The notes under the pieces are model-generated. The model searched no databases. It was not told the origin of the DNA and saw only the letters and a program-made list of their open reading frames with translations. The position numbers and the translations under genes were made by a program. A stretch of DNA of 64,000 bases from positions 3,038,001 through 3,102,000 of the forward strand of contig NZ_LT670818.1 of NCBI RefSeq assembly GCF_900129505.1. Reading direction: 5' to 3'. This DNA is from Bradyrhizobium erythrophlei. GTDB taxonomy: Bacteria > Pseudomonadota > Alphaproteobacteria > Rhizobiales > Xanthobacteraceae. Position 1 is the first letter of the stretch. Each line of letters begins with the position of its first letter. Of the stretch, positions 39,553-48,783 are shown one piece after another.

Positions 39553-39834
39553 ATGACATCCTCATCCTCCAAAGAAATCTCCGAGCGCGAGTCAGCTCGT
39601 CGGAATCGGCAATCCCGCCAAGACAAGCAGCTCCGGATTCTCTCTTATCAGGATCTGAAGGACAAAGGCATTCGGTACTCTCGGCAGTGGATCATCGAAC
39701 TGATCAAGGCCGGGAAGTTTCCGCGTTCGGTAAAGCTTGGCGAGGCTAGTGTCGGCTTTATCGAGAGTGAAATTGATGCCTGGATCGAGAGCCTGATCGA
39801 GCAGCGCGACGGCGAGGCGAGCAATGTGCGCTGA
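39553..39834 (+). CDS. AlpA-family DNA-binding regulator
   Basis: 93 aa. A winged-helix of the MerR/AlpA type is visible as LSYQDLKDKGIRYSRQWIIELIKAGKFPRSVKLGEASVGFIESEIDAWI, ending in the typical Trp-Ile helix. AlpA proteins switch on excision and replication genes in P4-like elements and PICI satellites. Placed between the integrase and replication genes, which is the usual spot. Confidence 0.85.
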   Translation: MTSSSSKEISERESARRNRQSRQDKQLRILSYQDLKDKGIRYSRQWIIELIKAGKFPRSVKLGEASVGFIESEIDAWIESLIEQRDGEASNVR

Positions 39835-39912
39835 CGAGCTAGTGCCGACACGCGTGACGGCTCAAATCGGCTCCAAGTCTTTGCAATTGCTAGATTGTGC
39901 CGGTGTGCCGTC

Positions 39913-41427
39913 ATGACAAAGCATGGCAGCACCATCGTGCAACGGTTCGGCGAGCGCGAGCGCGAACGCCTCGTCAAGCTCTTGCGCTCGCTCGGCTCCG
40001 ATAACACGCATGAAAGTGAAGCCGCGCGCGGCCGGATCGATAGCCTTTTCCGGCAGTTCAGCAAGACATGGAGCGATCTGATCCGGCTGCTCGGCGATGG
40101 CGCGGCGCCTATCCGTGCTGATCTCGCCGATAACATTGCTGCGCTCGGCTCCAGTGATCCCGAGGAACGCGTCAAGGCGCGCGCGAATATTGCGGAGCTG
40201 CTCGCACGGCATCGCAAGACTTGGAACGATCTGGTTGATGAGCTGTGTTCGCCCGCGCCGGCAGCATGGGTGAGCAGCAATTCATCGTCGGGTGATCCGG
40301 AGCGCGTCAATCCGCTGGCGCTTATGCATTACCTGCTCAAGGAGTATGTCGAACTTCGCGAGCATGAATACATCGTTGTCGCGCTCTGGATTCTGCATAC
40401 GCACGTCTTTCGCCACTTCATGGTGTCGCCGCGATTAGCGTTGCGCTCGCCGGTCGCCGGCTGCGGAAAGACCGTGCTCATCGATGTCCTGGCGCGCACA
40501 ACATCGCAAGCCGCCAAGTTCGATGCGATCACAGCGAGCGCGATCTTTCATCTGATTGATGAAACGCATCCAACCCTCTTGATCGACGAGGCGGACAATC
40601 TTGGACTCGGGCTGCAACCGAATGGCCGGATTCGGGCCGTCTTTAACTCCGGCCACCGCAACGGCGGCACGGTGGCAATCAGGGACCGTGGCGAGACGCG
40701 GAAATTCTCGACCTTCGCACCGTTGGCGCTGGCGCTGCCTGATTCGATGGGCGGCCTGCCGCGTACTCTTAACTCGCGCAGTATCACCATCACCATGCAG
40801 CGTTATGACGGAGCCCGCGAACTTCAGCGCCTTGATGCCTATCGTCCTGATCCCGCACTTAATGCGGCCTACACGCAGATTTTGTTGTGGCGCTGCGACG
40901 TCGAGCTTGATTCTGATCCCGAGATGCCGGCCGGGATACGCAACCGGCTCGCCGATAATTGGAGGCCGCTGCTTAGTATTGCGGATTCTCTCGGCTGGGG
41001 TGAGCGGGCGCGCGAGGCCATGCTGATCATGGCGCGTGAATACCAGGACGCTGATGTCAAGATCCTGCTGCTCGACGATATCCGCAGGGTGTTCGATGCG
41101 CGCGCGGTCGATCGTTTGCCAAGCAAGGTGCTGCTCGATGCGTTGCATGCCTTGGACGATTCTGACTGGCGCGAATTTCGCGGCGTTCGCGGTGACGGGT
41201 CGCCGCACAAGCTTAGGGATAGCGAGCTGGCAACCATGCTGCGCGAATTCAAGATCAGGCCGCGCAGCATCTGGCCATTGCATCGGACGGCCAAGACCAA
41301 GTCGGCAAAGGGTTATCGGCGCGAGCAGTTCGAAGCGGTCTGGCGCGTGTACTGCGCCGATAACAGCACAGCGGCACATGGCAGCAATATCAGGAGTTTG
41401 CGACGCGCGGGCGCCGGCACAGCGTGA
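39913..41427 (+). CDS. DUF3631-type ATPase, probable replication protein
   Basis: 504 aa from ATG at 39913 (MTKHGSTIVQRFGERER); an upstream TTG is in frame. A helical N-terminus of about 120 residues is followed by a P-loop ATPase: Walker A SPVAGCGKT (K186) and Walker B TLLIDEADN (D225, E226), then TFAPLALALPDSMGGLPRTLNSRSI. This matches DUF3631, found in mobile elements next to primases. Likely a helicase-like ATPase for element replication. Confidence 0.85.
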   Translation: MTKHGSTIVQRFGERERERLVKLLRSLGSDNTHESEAARGRIDSLFRQFSKTWSDLIRLLGDGAAPIRADLADNIAALGSSDPEERVKARANIAELLARHRKTWNDLVDELCSPAPAAWVSSNSSSGDPERVNPLALMHYLLKEYVELREHEYIVVALWILHTHVFRHFMVSPRLALRSPVAGCGKTVLIDVLARTTSQAAKFDAITASAIFHLIDETHPTLLIDEADNLGLGLQPNGRIRAVFNSGHRNGGTVAIRDRGETRKFSTFAPLALALPDSMGGLPRTLNSRSITITMQRYDGARELQRLDAYRPDPALNAAYTQILLWRCDVELDSDPEMPAGIRNRLADNWRPLLSIADSLGWGERAREAMLIMAREYQDADVKILLLDDIRRVFDARAVDRLPSKVLLDALHALDDSDWREFRGVRGDGSPHKLRDSELATMLREFKIRPRSIWPLHRTAKTKSAKGYRREQFEAVWRVYCADNSTAAHGSNIRSLRRAGAGTA

Positions 41428-41488
41428 CGGCACAGCGTGCACGGCAGGCCGCGCGGGTGAGGCGCAGAAAGCTGACCTTCTGCGGGCA

Positions 41489-41532
41489 GGTTCGTCTTTC
41501 CGACAACGTTAGCTAGCACGGAAAGACGAACC
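41489..41532. repeat. 14-bp perfect inverted repeat
   Basis: GGTTCGTCTTTCCG (41489-41502) pairs perfectly with CGGAAAGACGAACC (41519-41532) across a 16-base loop. It lies 61 bases after the DUF3631 stop and lacks a T run, so it is a weak terminator candidate and may be an origin or operator. Confidence 0.85.
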
Positions 41533-41598
41533 ACATGGCGACGATGACAGGCCGCGTGTGGTGGCGATGCGAAAGGAGCCAACATGAATGTGCTGTTT

Positions 41599-41625
41599 AA
41601 CCATAGGAATTAGATCCTATAGGTT
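41599..41625. repeat. Imperfect inverted repeat
   Basis: AACCATAGGA and TCCTATAGGTT can pair with a single bulged base. It is A/T-rich, unlike its surroundings. Confidence 0.6.
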
Positions 41626-41772
41626 ATGCCGTAACGTAATATGTGACCTCGCCACCCGTTTACGGGACGGCTCCGCTAGGCCGTAAAGCAGCGTCCAGCG
41701 ACATCGAAACGTAGAGCGCGAAAAAGCAATCGTTCCGTTTCCGTCAATCGTTCCCCAATGTGCCAAAAAAGA

Positions 41773-41806
41773 TTCTCCGTCACCGGTGCTGTCGAGTGAC
41801 GGAGAA
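41773..41806 (-). terminator. Hairpin with T run on the minus strand
   Basis: TTCTCCGTCAC (41773-41783) pairs perfectly with GTGACGGAGAA (41796-41806). On the minus strand the hairpin is followed by TCTTTTTT, the form of an intrinsic terminator, yet no minus-strand gene is recognised just upstream. It could end an antisense or small RNA. Confidence 0.55.
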
Positions 41807-41895
41807 CAAAAAACCACAGTTGCGCTGTGCGATTCCATGAAACCCCGGAAAGGGAAATTCCATGCCAAGCATGAACTCACCAGAAAGGACAAGCC

Positions 41896-42174
41896 ATGCC
41901 TAAGCCGCATACTTACACCAAAATCAAAACCGTTGCAAGTGCAACGAACCGCAAGGCCCGCCGCGAGAATCGCCGGATCGGCAACCTGTTTTACAGGTTC
42001 GGCAAAGGCCTAAGCCGCGAAGCCAAGCAGGCCATCCAAGGCAACCGCCGCGCCAAGGCGCTACAGGCCGCACGGCGTAGGCCACCATTGCCACCACCAT
42101 TGCTGCCGCGTCGTCAGTGCTATCAACCGCACCGTTCCTCTTCTGCAAACGGGGAGGATGTTGCGCCATGCTGA
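41896..42174 (+). CDS. Small basic island protein
   Basis: 92 aa, very basic (many Arg/Lys, NRKARRENRRIGNLFYRFGKG), with GAAAGGA before ATG. It ends 7 bases inside the primase start, so it is likely translated together with it. No family recognised; a nucleic-acid-binding role is plausible from charge alone. Confidence 0.5.
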   Translation: MPKPHTYTKIKTVASATNRKARRENRRIGNLFYRFGKGLSREAKQAIQGNRRAKALQAARRRPPLPPPLLPRRQCYQPHRSSSANGEDVAPC

Positions 42175-44704
42175 CCCCACTAGAAATCGCAACCTCTTAT
42201 CTCGGCCGTAGCTGGAATCCTGTCCCGGTACATTACCGCAAAAAAATCCTATCGGTGACGATTGGCAAAATCGGATCATCACCAAAGACAATATTGCGAA
42301 ACACTTCAACGGAGCAAAACTGAATGTCGGTGTGCAACTCGGTCCCAACTCCAAGGGTCTCACCGATATCGACCTTGACTGCGACGAGGCAATCCAGCTC
42401 GCGCCTTACTTCCTGCCGAAGACCCCCGCCATGTTTGGCCGGAAAAGCAAGGCGACGTCACACCTGCTTTACACAATTGACGACGCTCCGACAGACAAAG
42501 CGGTACTTAAGCTGACCGACAAGATTGGCAAGGATGCCAAGGGCATTGTCGAGTTACGAATGGGTGGCGGGTCAAAGGGTGCGCAAACTGTTTTTCCCGG
42601 CTCCACTCACGAAAGCGGCGAGATTATTGAATGGGTATGTGACGAGACACCGACCCATTCCGATTATGCAACGCTCAAACTAGCCGTCACCAAAATCGCG
42701 GTAGGAACCATCCTGCGACGCAATTGGCCCGGTCGCAGCGGTCACGCCGCAGCGTTGGCGCTGGGAGGTTTCCTTGCCCGCGCCGGGTGGTCGCCTGACG
42801 ATATTGAAAAATTCGTTCATGCCATCGCACCCGATAAAAAATGGAAGAAGGATAGCAGCCGCACCGCCAAGGATTCAGCCGAGGCACATGCCAAGGGAGA
42901 GAACGTTCAAGGCTTCCCCGGCCTGTGTGAACAGTTTGGTGAAGAACCAGCCAAGGCTATCGCCAAGATTCTTGACTATGGCTCGGACCTAAATCAATCC
43001 GAAGACCTTTACGAGATGCTTTATGGCGAGGGGGGCGAACTTAAGAGTGACGACGACGCGGCCACCGGAACAGCGTCGATGCCGACACCGCCCATTCAGC
43101 GTTCAGTCATTCAGATCAAAGCTGACGGTCTTTCAATCAACTCGACACAAGCGCAACGATTGTTGAAGGCTGCCGGCGTGAAGTTTTTTGAGCGCGGCGG
43201 CTTGCTGGTGCGTCCGATTACAAAAGAAGTCACCGCCTCGGAAGGACAAAAGACCAAGGTTGCGCAGCTTCAACAAGTCGATACGGTTTATATGCGCGAC
43301 ATGCTCGCCAGAGTTATCAAATGGGAGCGCTGGGACGTTAGGAAGGGAAAATGGGTACCGACAAATCCGCCGTTTGAAATTGCCTCAACCATCCTCGGCC
43401 GCAACGGCGAATGGCCGTTCCCGACTATCGATGGCGTCATTACCACCCCGACCATGCGGCCGGACGGATCGCTGCTGCTGACACCGGGTTACGATAAGGC
43501 CACCCGATTGCTGCTGGTGTCGCCGCCGAAATTACCAACCATGCCGGACCAGCCGACCCGTGACGATGCGTTAACGGCACTGGCGCTGCTGGAAGATCTA
43601 CTGGAGGAATTCCCATTCGACAACGAAATCTCCCAAGCGGTGGCGCTGTCGGCGCTGATCACGCCGGTTGTGCGAGGTGCGTTTATGATGACCCCGGGGC
43701 ACAGTGCCAAGGCCGCAACCCCGTCCAGCGGCAAATCCTATTTGTTTGACATAGTCGCCGCCATCGCCATCGGCCAGTACATGCCGGTGATAGCGGCCGG
43801 AAGAAATGAGGAGGAAACCGAAAAACGTATGGGCTCGGCGCTGATGGCCGGACAGCCGTTGATCTCAATCGACAATGTCAACGGTGAATTGGGTGGCGAT
43901 GCGCTGTGTCAATATCTGGAACGGCCCAGCGTCGAAATCCGAATGCTCGGCCTTTCCAAACTCATCACGGTCGAAGCGCGGGGGACCTCGATATTCGCTA
44001 CCGGCAACAACATCACGCTTCGCGGCGACATTGTTCGCCGGGTGATTACCACCACCATCGACCCAAAGATGGAACGACCGGAGCTGCGCGAGTTCAAGAA
44101 AAAACCGCGTGAGATGGTATTGGAAAATCGCGGCCAGTATATCGCCGCTTGCCTGACCATCTGCCGCGCTCATGTGGTGGCTGGGCGTCCATTCCAAGTG
44201 GTTCCGCTGGGGTCATACGAAGGTTGGAGCAACACGGTTCGCTCGGCACTGAAGTGGTTGGGGAAGGCTGACCCGGTGGATTCCATGGAGACCACCCGCA
44301 AGGAAGACCCGGAGCTGATACGGCGGCAGAACATGCTGACGGCATGGGCCGTTGCAATCGGTATCGGGTTTAGCTCCAGGTGCACCATGGCCAAGGCGGT
44401 CCACACCGCCAAGCAAACCAGCAGCCCCGGCACCCCGCAGTTTTCAGACTTGCGCGACGCCATGGCAGCGGTCGCACCAAGGAAGGGAGATAATATCGAC
44501 CCCGACGACCCTATTGACAACGACGCTCTTGGAAGATGGCTCCGTAGCAATAACGGCAAGATCGTCGACGGTGTGCGATTTACCAACAAAACAAGTGAAG
44601 GCGTCGTCATAAGTCGTGGCTCCCCGGTTTGGTGGATTGAACACCGTGATGGCGAGCAGGCAGGGCAACGATACCGGGAGCAATGCGTCAAGCAGCCGTT
44701 TTGA
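42168..44704 (+). CDS. Primase-polymerase/helicase fusion with a frameshift at A7
   Basis: Reading starts at ATG 42168 (MLTPLEIATSYLGRSWNPVPVHYRK), with GGGGAGG upstream. The frame then needs a -1 shift at seven A (42240-42246) to continue as NPIGDDWQNRIITKDNIAKH, NVGVQLGPNSKGLTDIDLDC and SHLLY, the primase-polymerase motifs with catalytic Asp and His. The C-terminal half is an SF3/AAA-type helicase: Walker A TPSSGKS (Lys about residue 468 of the second frame, near 43733) and Walker B LISIDNVN. Without the shift the second frame begins only at 42332 and lacks the N-terminus. It would replicate the element. Confidence 0.82.
42240..42246 (+). other. A7 slippage site in the primase gene
   Basis: Seven consecutive A residues sit exactly where the two halves of the primase-polymerase domain change frame. 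Ribosomal or RNA-polymerase slippage there would restore the full domain. A sequencing or real one-base loss gives the same picture. Confidence 0.7.
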
Positions 44705-44783
44705 CCCCATTTACGGGACAGGGGTAAGGCTTGGCGGGTGGTGGGCATTGGTGGCCATGGGGGGTTTTTCGCCCCCACTCCCC

Positions 44784-44819
44784 CAATTTAGCATATTAAA
44801 AAAAACGACTGCTAAATTG
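44784..44819. repeat. 10-bp inverted repeat
   Basis: CAATTTAGCA and TGCTAAATTG pair perfectly around a 16-base A-rich spacer. Confidence 0.8.
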
Positions 44820-44949
44820 CACACGTAGCCCAAAAACCACCCGCTATGCCTACCAATGCCCCCCACTTTTGACTGCGCCAAAAATTTTCGGGAGCACGCA
44901 ACTTTTTACGGGCAGGGTGGAGGAGGCAGCCAACACCGCGTGCGCGGAC

Positions 44950-44976
44950 CCTGAAATAGCCACAACCTGAAATAGC
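44950..44976. repeat. Two direct copies of CCTGAAATAGC
   Basis: Exact 11-base copies at 44950-44960 and 44966-44976, a 16-base period, as in iteron or operator pairs. Confidence 0.75.
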
Positions 44977-45207
44977 ACTACTGAACCAAGGCCAACCGCA
45001 ACACCCTGCGACCAACCGGCCCAAAACAGCCTTATTTCAACGATTCCCAAACCAAACCAAGCAGTTAGCGATGGGCTGGTCGTACGTTGCAAACACCCTA
45101 TATATACAATGACTTAGCACCTGATTGGTAGACGCCGCTTCGGCTGGGGGCAGCGCAGGGGCGGCAGGTGTCGGCCGAAACGGCCGAAAACGACCAAGGG
45201 AATTGCG

Positions 45208-45705
45208 ATGGAACCGTTCCGCAACCGTGAGCCTGCCAATGGCGCCCAATTAACCAAGCGTGCAACCGCCGTGGCTGGTGTCGGCGCGGCTGTCGGTCGC
45301 CCTGCCAAGCAAAGGTCCCGCGTCACCAATGGCAAGCTGTTTGCCACCACGGTCCGCGATGGCCGATCCGGCTGGTCCAGACGTTTGGGGGACGTGCTTT
45401 CGTTGCACATCGCCGATTGCGGCGGGGAAGATGTAGTCAGTTACGCCGAACGCTCAATCATTCGTCGGATTGCAACGATCACGACCGAACTTGAATGGAT
45501 TGAGCAAGATTTCAAATCGAGCCGCAAAGGTCCCACGGCAGAACAACTGGACCTTTATCTTCGCGGATCGAATAATTTGCGTCGATTGCTTGAGGCAATT
45601 GGTCTGGAGCGTCGATGCCGCGACGTGACGCCGACCCTTTCGGAATACCTGGCGCAACGCGTCGATGACGATCACGCCGACGTCGAAATCGAGGGAGGCC
45701 AATAA
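45208..45705 (+). CDS. Probable phage small terminase subunit
   Basis: 165 aa. A basic N-terminus (TKRATAVAGVGAAVGRPAKQRSRVTNG) precedes a helical region (YAERSIIRRIATITTELEWIEQDFKSS, TAEQLDLYLRGSNNLRRLLEAIGLERRCRD) that resembles small terminase/P27-like proteins. It sits 9 bases before the large terminase gene. The identification rests on position and general form, so it is moderate. Confidence 0.62.
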   Translation: MEPFRNREPANGAQLTKRATAVAGVGAAVGRPAKQRSRVTNGKLFATTVRDGRSGWSRRLGDVLSLHIADCGGEDVVSYAERSIIRRIATITTELEWIEQDFKSSRKGPTAEQLDLYLRGSNNLRRLLEAIGLERRCRDVTPTLSEYLAQRVDDDHADVEIEGGQ

Positions 45706-45714
45706 CCTGACGCC

Positions 45715-47238
45715 GTGAAAGCGCTAACCACTTTGCTCGACGCTATCGGTGACCGCCAATTATTCAGCTCTTGGTTCAAGAAGCGTTCGTCTTGGGAAAA
45801 CTGGTTCACATTCATCGCCGCGTTGTTCGCATTGCCGATGACGCCGCAACAGTTGGCCACCTATCAACAGTGCACGGGCCGTGAGGCACCACCCGACAAG
45901 CCGATCACCGAAGTATGGCTGGCCATTGGCAGGCGCGGCGGTAAATCATTCATCCTTGCATTGATCGCCGTGTTCCTGGCGTGCTTCCGCGAATATCGGC
46001 AGCACCTAATCGCTGGCGAACGCGGCACAATTATCATCATCGCCCAAGATCGAAAAGCCGCGCGAACGATCTTCCGCTACGTCAAAGGTCTGCTGACTGG
46101 CGTGCCGATGCTGGCTCGCATGATCGAACACGAGCGCGCCGACTCATTTGATCTGACTAATCGAATCACGATTGAGATACAGACCGCCAGCTTCAGAGCA
46201 ACACGCGGCTACACGTTGGTCGCTGCGTTGTGCGACGAGATCGCATTTTGGAGATCAGACGAGTCGGCCAACCCCGACAAGGAAATCTTGCAGGCGATAA
46301 GACCGGCAACGGCCACCATTCCGAACGCCATGCTGTTGTGTGCATCCAGCCCTTATGCACGTCGAGGCGCCATGTGGGACGCCTACCGAAAACATTACGG
46401 CAAGGACTCGCCGGTGTTGTTCTGGAAAGCGCCAACGCGAACCATGAATCCCAGTGTGCCGCAAAGCTTCATTGACGCCGCGTATGAAGATGACGCCGCC
46501 AGCGCGACCGCAGAATACGGCGCGGAGTTTCGCACCGATCTTGAATCCTTTATCAGCCGCGAAGTGGTCGACGCTGCGGTTTGCCTTGGCCGTCATGAAT
46601 TACCACCACGCGATGGCGTCCCGTATGTCGCTTTCGTCGATCCGTCGGGCGGCAGCGGCACCGACAGCATGACGCTGGCGATTGCCCACATGGAAGGTGA
46701 TCGGGCCATCCTCGATTGCGTCCGCGAACGCAAGCCACACTTCTCCACCGACGATGCAGCAAGGGAATTCGCCGACACGATCAAGACCTATGGCATCGCC
46801 AGCTGCCAAGGCGACCGATACGCCGGGGATTGGCCACGCCAGGGCTTTGCCGTTCATGGTGTCGATTATCAATTCACCACACTGACCCCCAAGGCCATCA
46901 TCTATCTGAACCTGCTGCCCATGCTCAATTCAAAACGAGTCGAGCTGCTGGAGCTGGCTACGGTAACAGGCCAACTTTGCAGCCTGGAACGCCAGACCGG
47001 CCGTGGCAGGGATATCATCGACCATCCAAGCGGCGGCCATGACGACATCATCGACGCCGTCGCTGGCGCGCTGGTCGCAGCCGCGCAACGGCAAGCACAG
47101 GAAGTGCCGATTGTCGCGCCGATCATCTGTGGCGGACCCCATGACACGCCGATACCCGGCCAGCAGCTTTCAACCACCGAAAAGTTCTATCGGTATTACA
47201 ACGGTGGCGGTGGCGGCCAGTGGTGGGGTCCCGTGTAA
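45715..47238 (+). CDS. terL: Phage large terminase subunit
   Basis: 507 aa from GTG at 45715. ATPase: Walker A GRRGGKS (72-78), Walker B LVAALCDE (D174, E175). Nuclease of the RNase-H fold: D309 in FVDPSGGSGTDS, D367 in GDRYAG, and HDD at 442-444 in GGHDDIIDAV. All catalytic residues are present, so it should be active in cutting and packaging DNA. It is followed by non-phage DNA, with no portal, protease or capsid gene downstream. Confidence 0.93.
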   Translation: MKALTTLLDAIGDRQLFSSWFKKRSSWENWFTFIAALFALPMTPQQLATYQQCTGREAPPDKPITEVWLAIGRRGGKSFILALIAVFLACFREYRQHLIAGERGTIIIIAQDRKAARTIFRYVKGLLTGVPMLARMIEHERADSFDLTNRITIEIQTASFRATRGYTLVAALCDEIAFWRSDESANPDKEILQAIRPATATIPNAMLLCASSPYARRGAMWDAYRKHYGKDSPVLFWKAPTRTMNPSVPQSFIDAAYEDDAASATAEYGAEFRTDLESFISREVVDAAVCLGRHELPPRDGVPYVAFVDPSGGSGTDSMTLAIAHMEGDRAILDCVRERKPHFSTDDAAREFADTIKTYGIASCQGDRYAGDWPRQGFAVHGVDYQFTTLTPKAIIYLNLLPMLNSKRVELLELATVTGQLCSLERQTGRGRDIIDHPSGGHDDIIDAVAGALVAAAQRQAQEVPIVAPIICGGPHDTPIPGQQLSTTEKFYRYYNGGGGGQWWGPV

Positions 47239-47649
47239 TTGACGGAAGGGGTGGGATTTGGCCAGCTGTTGATATCATTCGGTAATTCAAGGCGACATGT
47301 TAAACATTGGCCCATATTGTACCGCTGTATTGTTTGAGTTTTTGGCGACGGTGCTAAATCTTGTTGGGCCATGCCGAATGGCATCAGTTTGAATCCCGAA
47401 CCGTCCGCCGAACCCACGGGGCAACTCAGATGGCCCCTAGATGACTCAGCGGGACTCGCCCATACGTTGGGGCTGTCGGCCCCTCTTTTAGCATCGGCTC
47501 CGTGATAGCACTAAGTTCAGTGTCCATTCTAAGCCTAACGGTCAAAACCCACACCGGACGGGGCGCCCCCGGCGCGCGCCCAGACGGCGCTCGCCGGGCG
47601 GGCTTACGATCGCAACCATTTTTCAACCATCAGAAGCTATTCTGCCGGC
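47239..47649. other. Gene-free stretch after the large terminase
   Basis: About 410 bases with no convincing gene, repeat or hairpin. This is where a phage would have its portal gene. Confidence 0.5.
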
Positions 47650-48059
47650 ATGGAGACTCAGCCTGCCGATAAAGCAAAGCGAGCGCTTCGCCGGCGCCAA
47701 CCCCTTCTTGCGGCCTGGCTCGATGCCATGGACCGCCACGACAGCCTCGCGCGCCGAAGCGTCACCAAATTCCGGCAGACGCAGTGGCCCCGTCGGGAGA
47801 CAGCGACGCACTGGACCCGACCCACGGACTTTGGCTGCAGACAAGGCTGTATGCCAACGCAGTGCAGGAACATGCTGTCCTTGCCCGAGAGCTGAACTCA
47901 GGGCTCCATAGGCACAAACAAACATCTCGTGGGTTTGGCCCCTATGGCCAAGTTTTTCCTCGCCCTCATTGCGACCGGGCTTTTGGTAGTGATCGCAGGA
48001 TTTGTGTGGGCGGCCTTCGTCCTTTAGACCGCTGGGCACAGACGCGCCGTCAATTTTAA
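47650..48059 (+). pseudogene. Possible frameshifted small gene
   Basis: The frame from ATG 47650 gives METQPADKAKRALRRRQPLL ... LAAWLDAMDRHDSLARRSV, then loses protein-like character. A different frame from about 47784 gives DALDPTHGLWLQTRLYANAVQEHAVLARELNSG, also protein-like. One single-base shift near 47785 would join them. A 27-residue hydrophobic microframe (MAKFFLALIATGLLVVIAGF) lies at 47944-48027. Low confidence. Confidence 0.3.
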
Positions 48060-48202
48060 AAAATGCGACCGTCCGGGGCACGCCCCTTGCATCGATTTGG
48101 CCGCGGCGGCGGACGCCGGCCTGGCGTTTCCCCCGGCAGGGCGCGCCAGGCCGATCGTCCTAACCGTACGGCATCGGCCGGAAGAGCGAAAAAATCCCTT
48201 AA

Positions 48203-48388
48203 CTACCGCGGGGGCTTCAACTCACCGGAGATCCAACTCTTAGCTTCCGAAAGGATTCTGTAGCTGTTCGCTTCTTTTTGGAGTTTGCGCTTCTCTTGTC
48301 CCGGCGGGAGTGCATCGGCTTCAGCTTGTTTTGTCTCGGCCACACCCCGGATGGTATTGTCATCAGGAAAAAGGGTTTTTTTGCCCAT
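48203..48388 (-). CDS. Small conserved-looking cytosolic protein
   Basis: 61 aa, MGKKTLFPDDNTIRGVAETK start, with a perfect GAGGAGG upstream. Highly charged and helical (ADALPPGQEKRKLQKEANSYRILSEAKSW). No known domain. The ribosome site and amino-acid pattern support a real gene. Confidence 0.65.
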   Translation of the reverse strand: MGKKTLFPDDNTIRGVAETKQAEADALPPGQEKRKLQKEANSYRILSEAKSWISGELKPPR

Positions 48389-48624
48389 GTCGGACCTCCT
48401 CTCAGAGCGTCGTCAACAGTTCTCCTAATTTCTAAGTTTGTGGAAAAGTTCCCCGAGTTTTTAGGGGCTTTCTTCACCACTCACGTCCGGTTCCGAACTC
48501 TGGAACGGATAAGCGCCAAGGCGATTTATTCTGCGGGGGCTTCTCCCCCTCCCCGGAAGCTCCACTCCTGGCCCGTCCGGTTGCTCTCCCGCGCCGGGCG
48601 GGTTTGTCTTCAAGGTGAAAGCAA

Positions 48625-48783
48625 ATGGCGCAACCAACTCACATTGAAATCGTCCGACGTGCCTATGAACTCTGGCAGCAAGCGGGCGAGCCTGAAGGAA
48701 AAGATCAGGAGTTCTACCATCAAGCCGAACAGGAATTACGAAATGAAGATAAGTCACCGTTGCGGACGCCCGATAATCTCTGA
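48625..48783 (+). CDS. DUF2934-family small protein
   Basis: 52 aa: the family core HIEIVRRAYELWQQAGEPEG followed by QEFYHQAEQELRNE is intact. Members are short, helical and of unknown function, abundant in Rhizobiales. Its stop overlaps the next start (TGATG). Confidence 0.75.
   Translation: MAQPTHIEIVRRAYELWQQAGEPEGKDQEFYHQAEQELRNEDKSPLRTPDNL

Larger units (their letters stand above)
41428..41895. other. Structured intergenic region in the satellite
   Basis: 468 bases with no reliable gene but three hairpin-forming inverted repeats (listed separately) between the DUF3631 gene and the primase module. This is a candidate replication origin or control region. Confidence 0.5.
44705..45207. 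other. Repeat-rich intergenic region before the terminase genes
   Basis: 503 bases without a convincing gene. It contains a 10-bp inverted repeat (CAATTTAGCA at 44784-44793 with TGCTAAATTG at 44810-44819) and two direct copies of CCTGAAATAGC (44950-44960, 44966-44976). It also holds the doubled CGGCCGAAA just before the small terminase gene. Position fits a packaging (cos/pac) or origin site. Confidence 0.45.

Noticed and set aside
47239..47649. Portal or capsid gene after the large terminase
   Set aside because: No open frame of suitable length or similarity.
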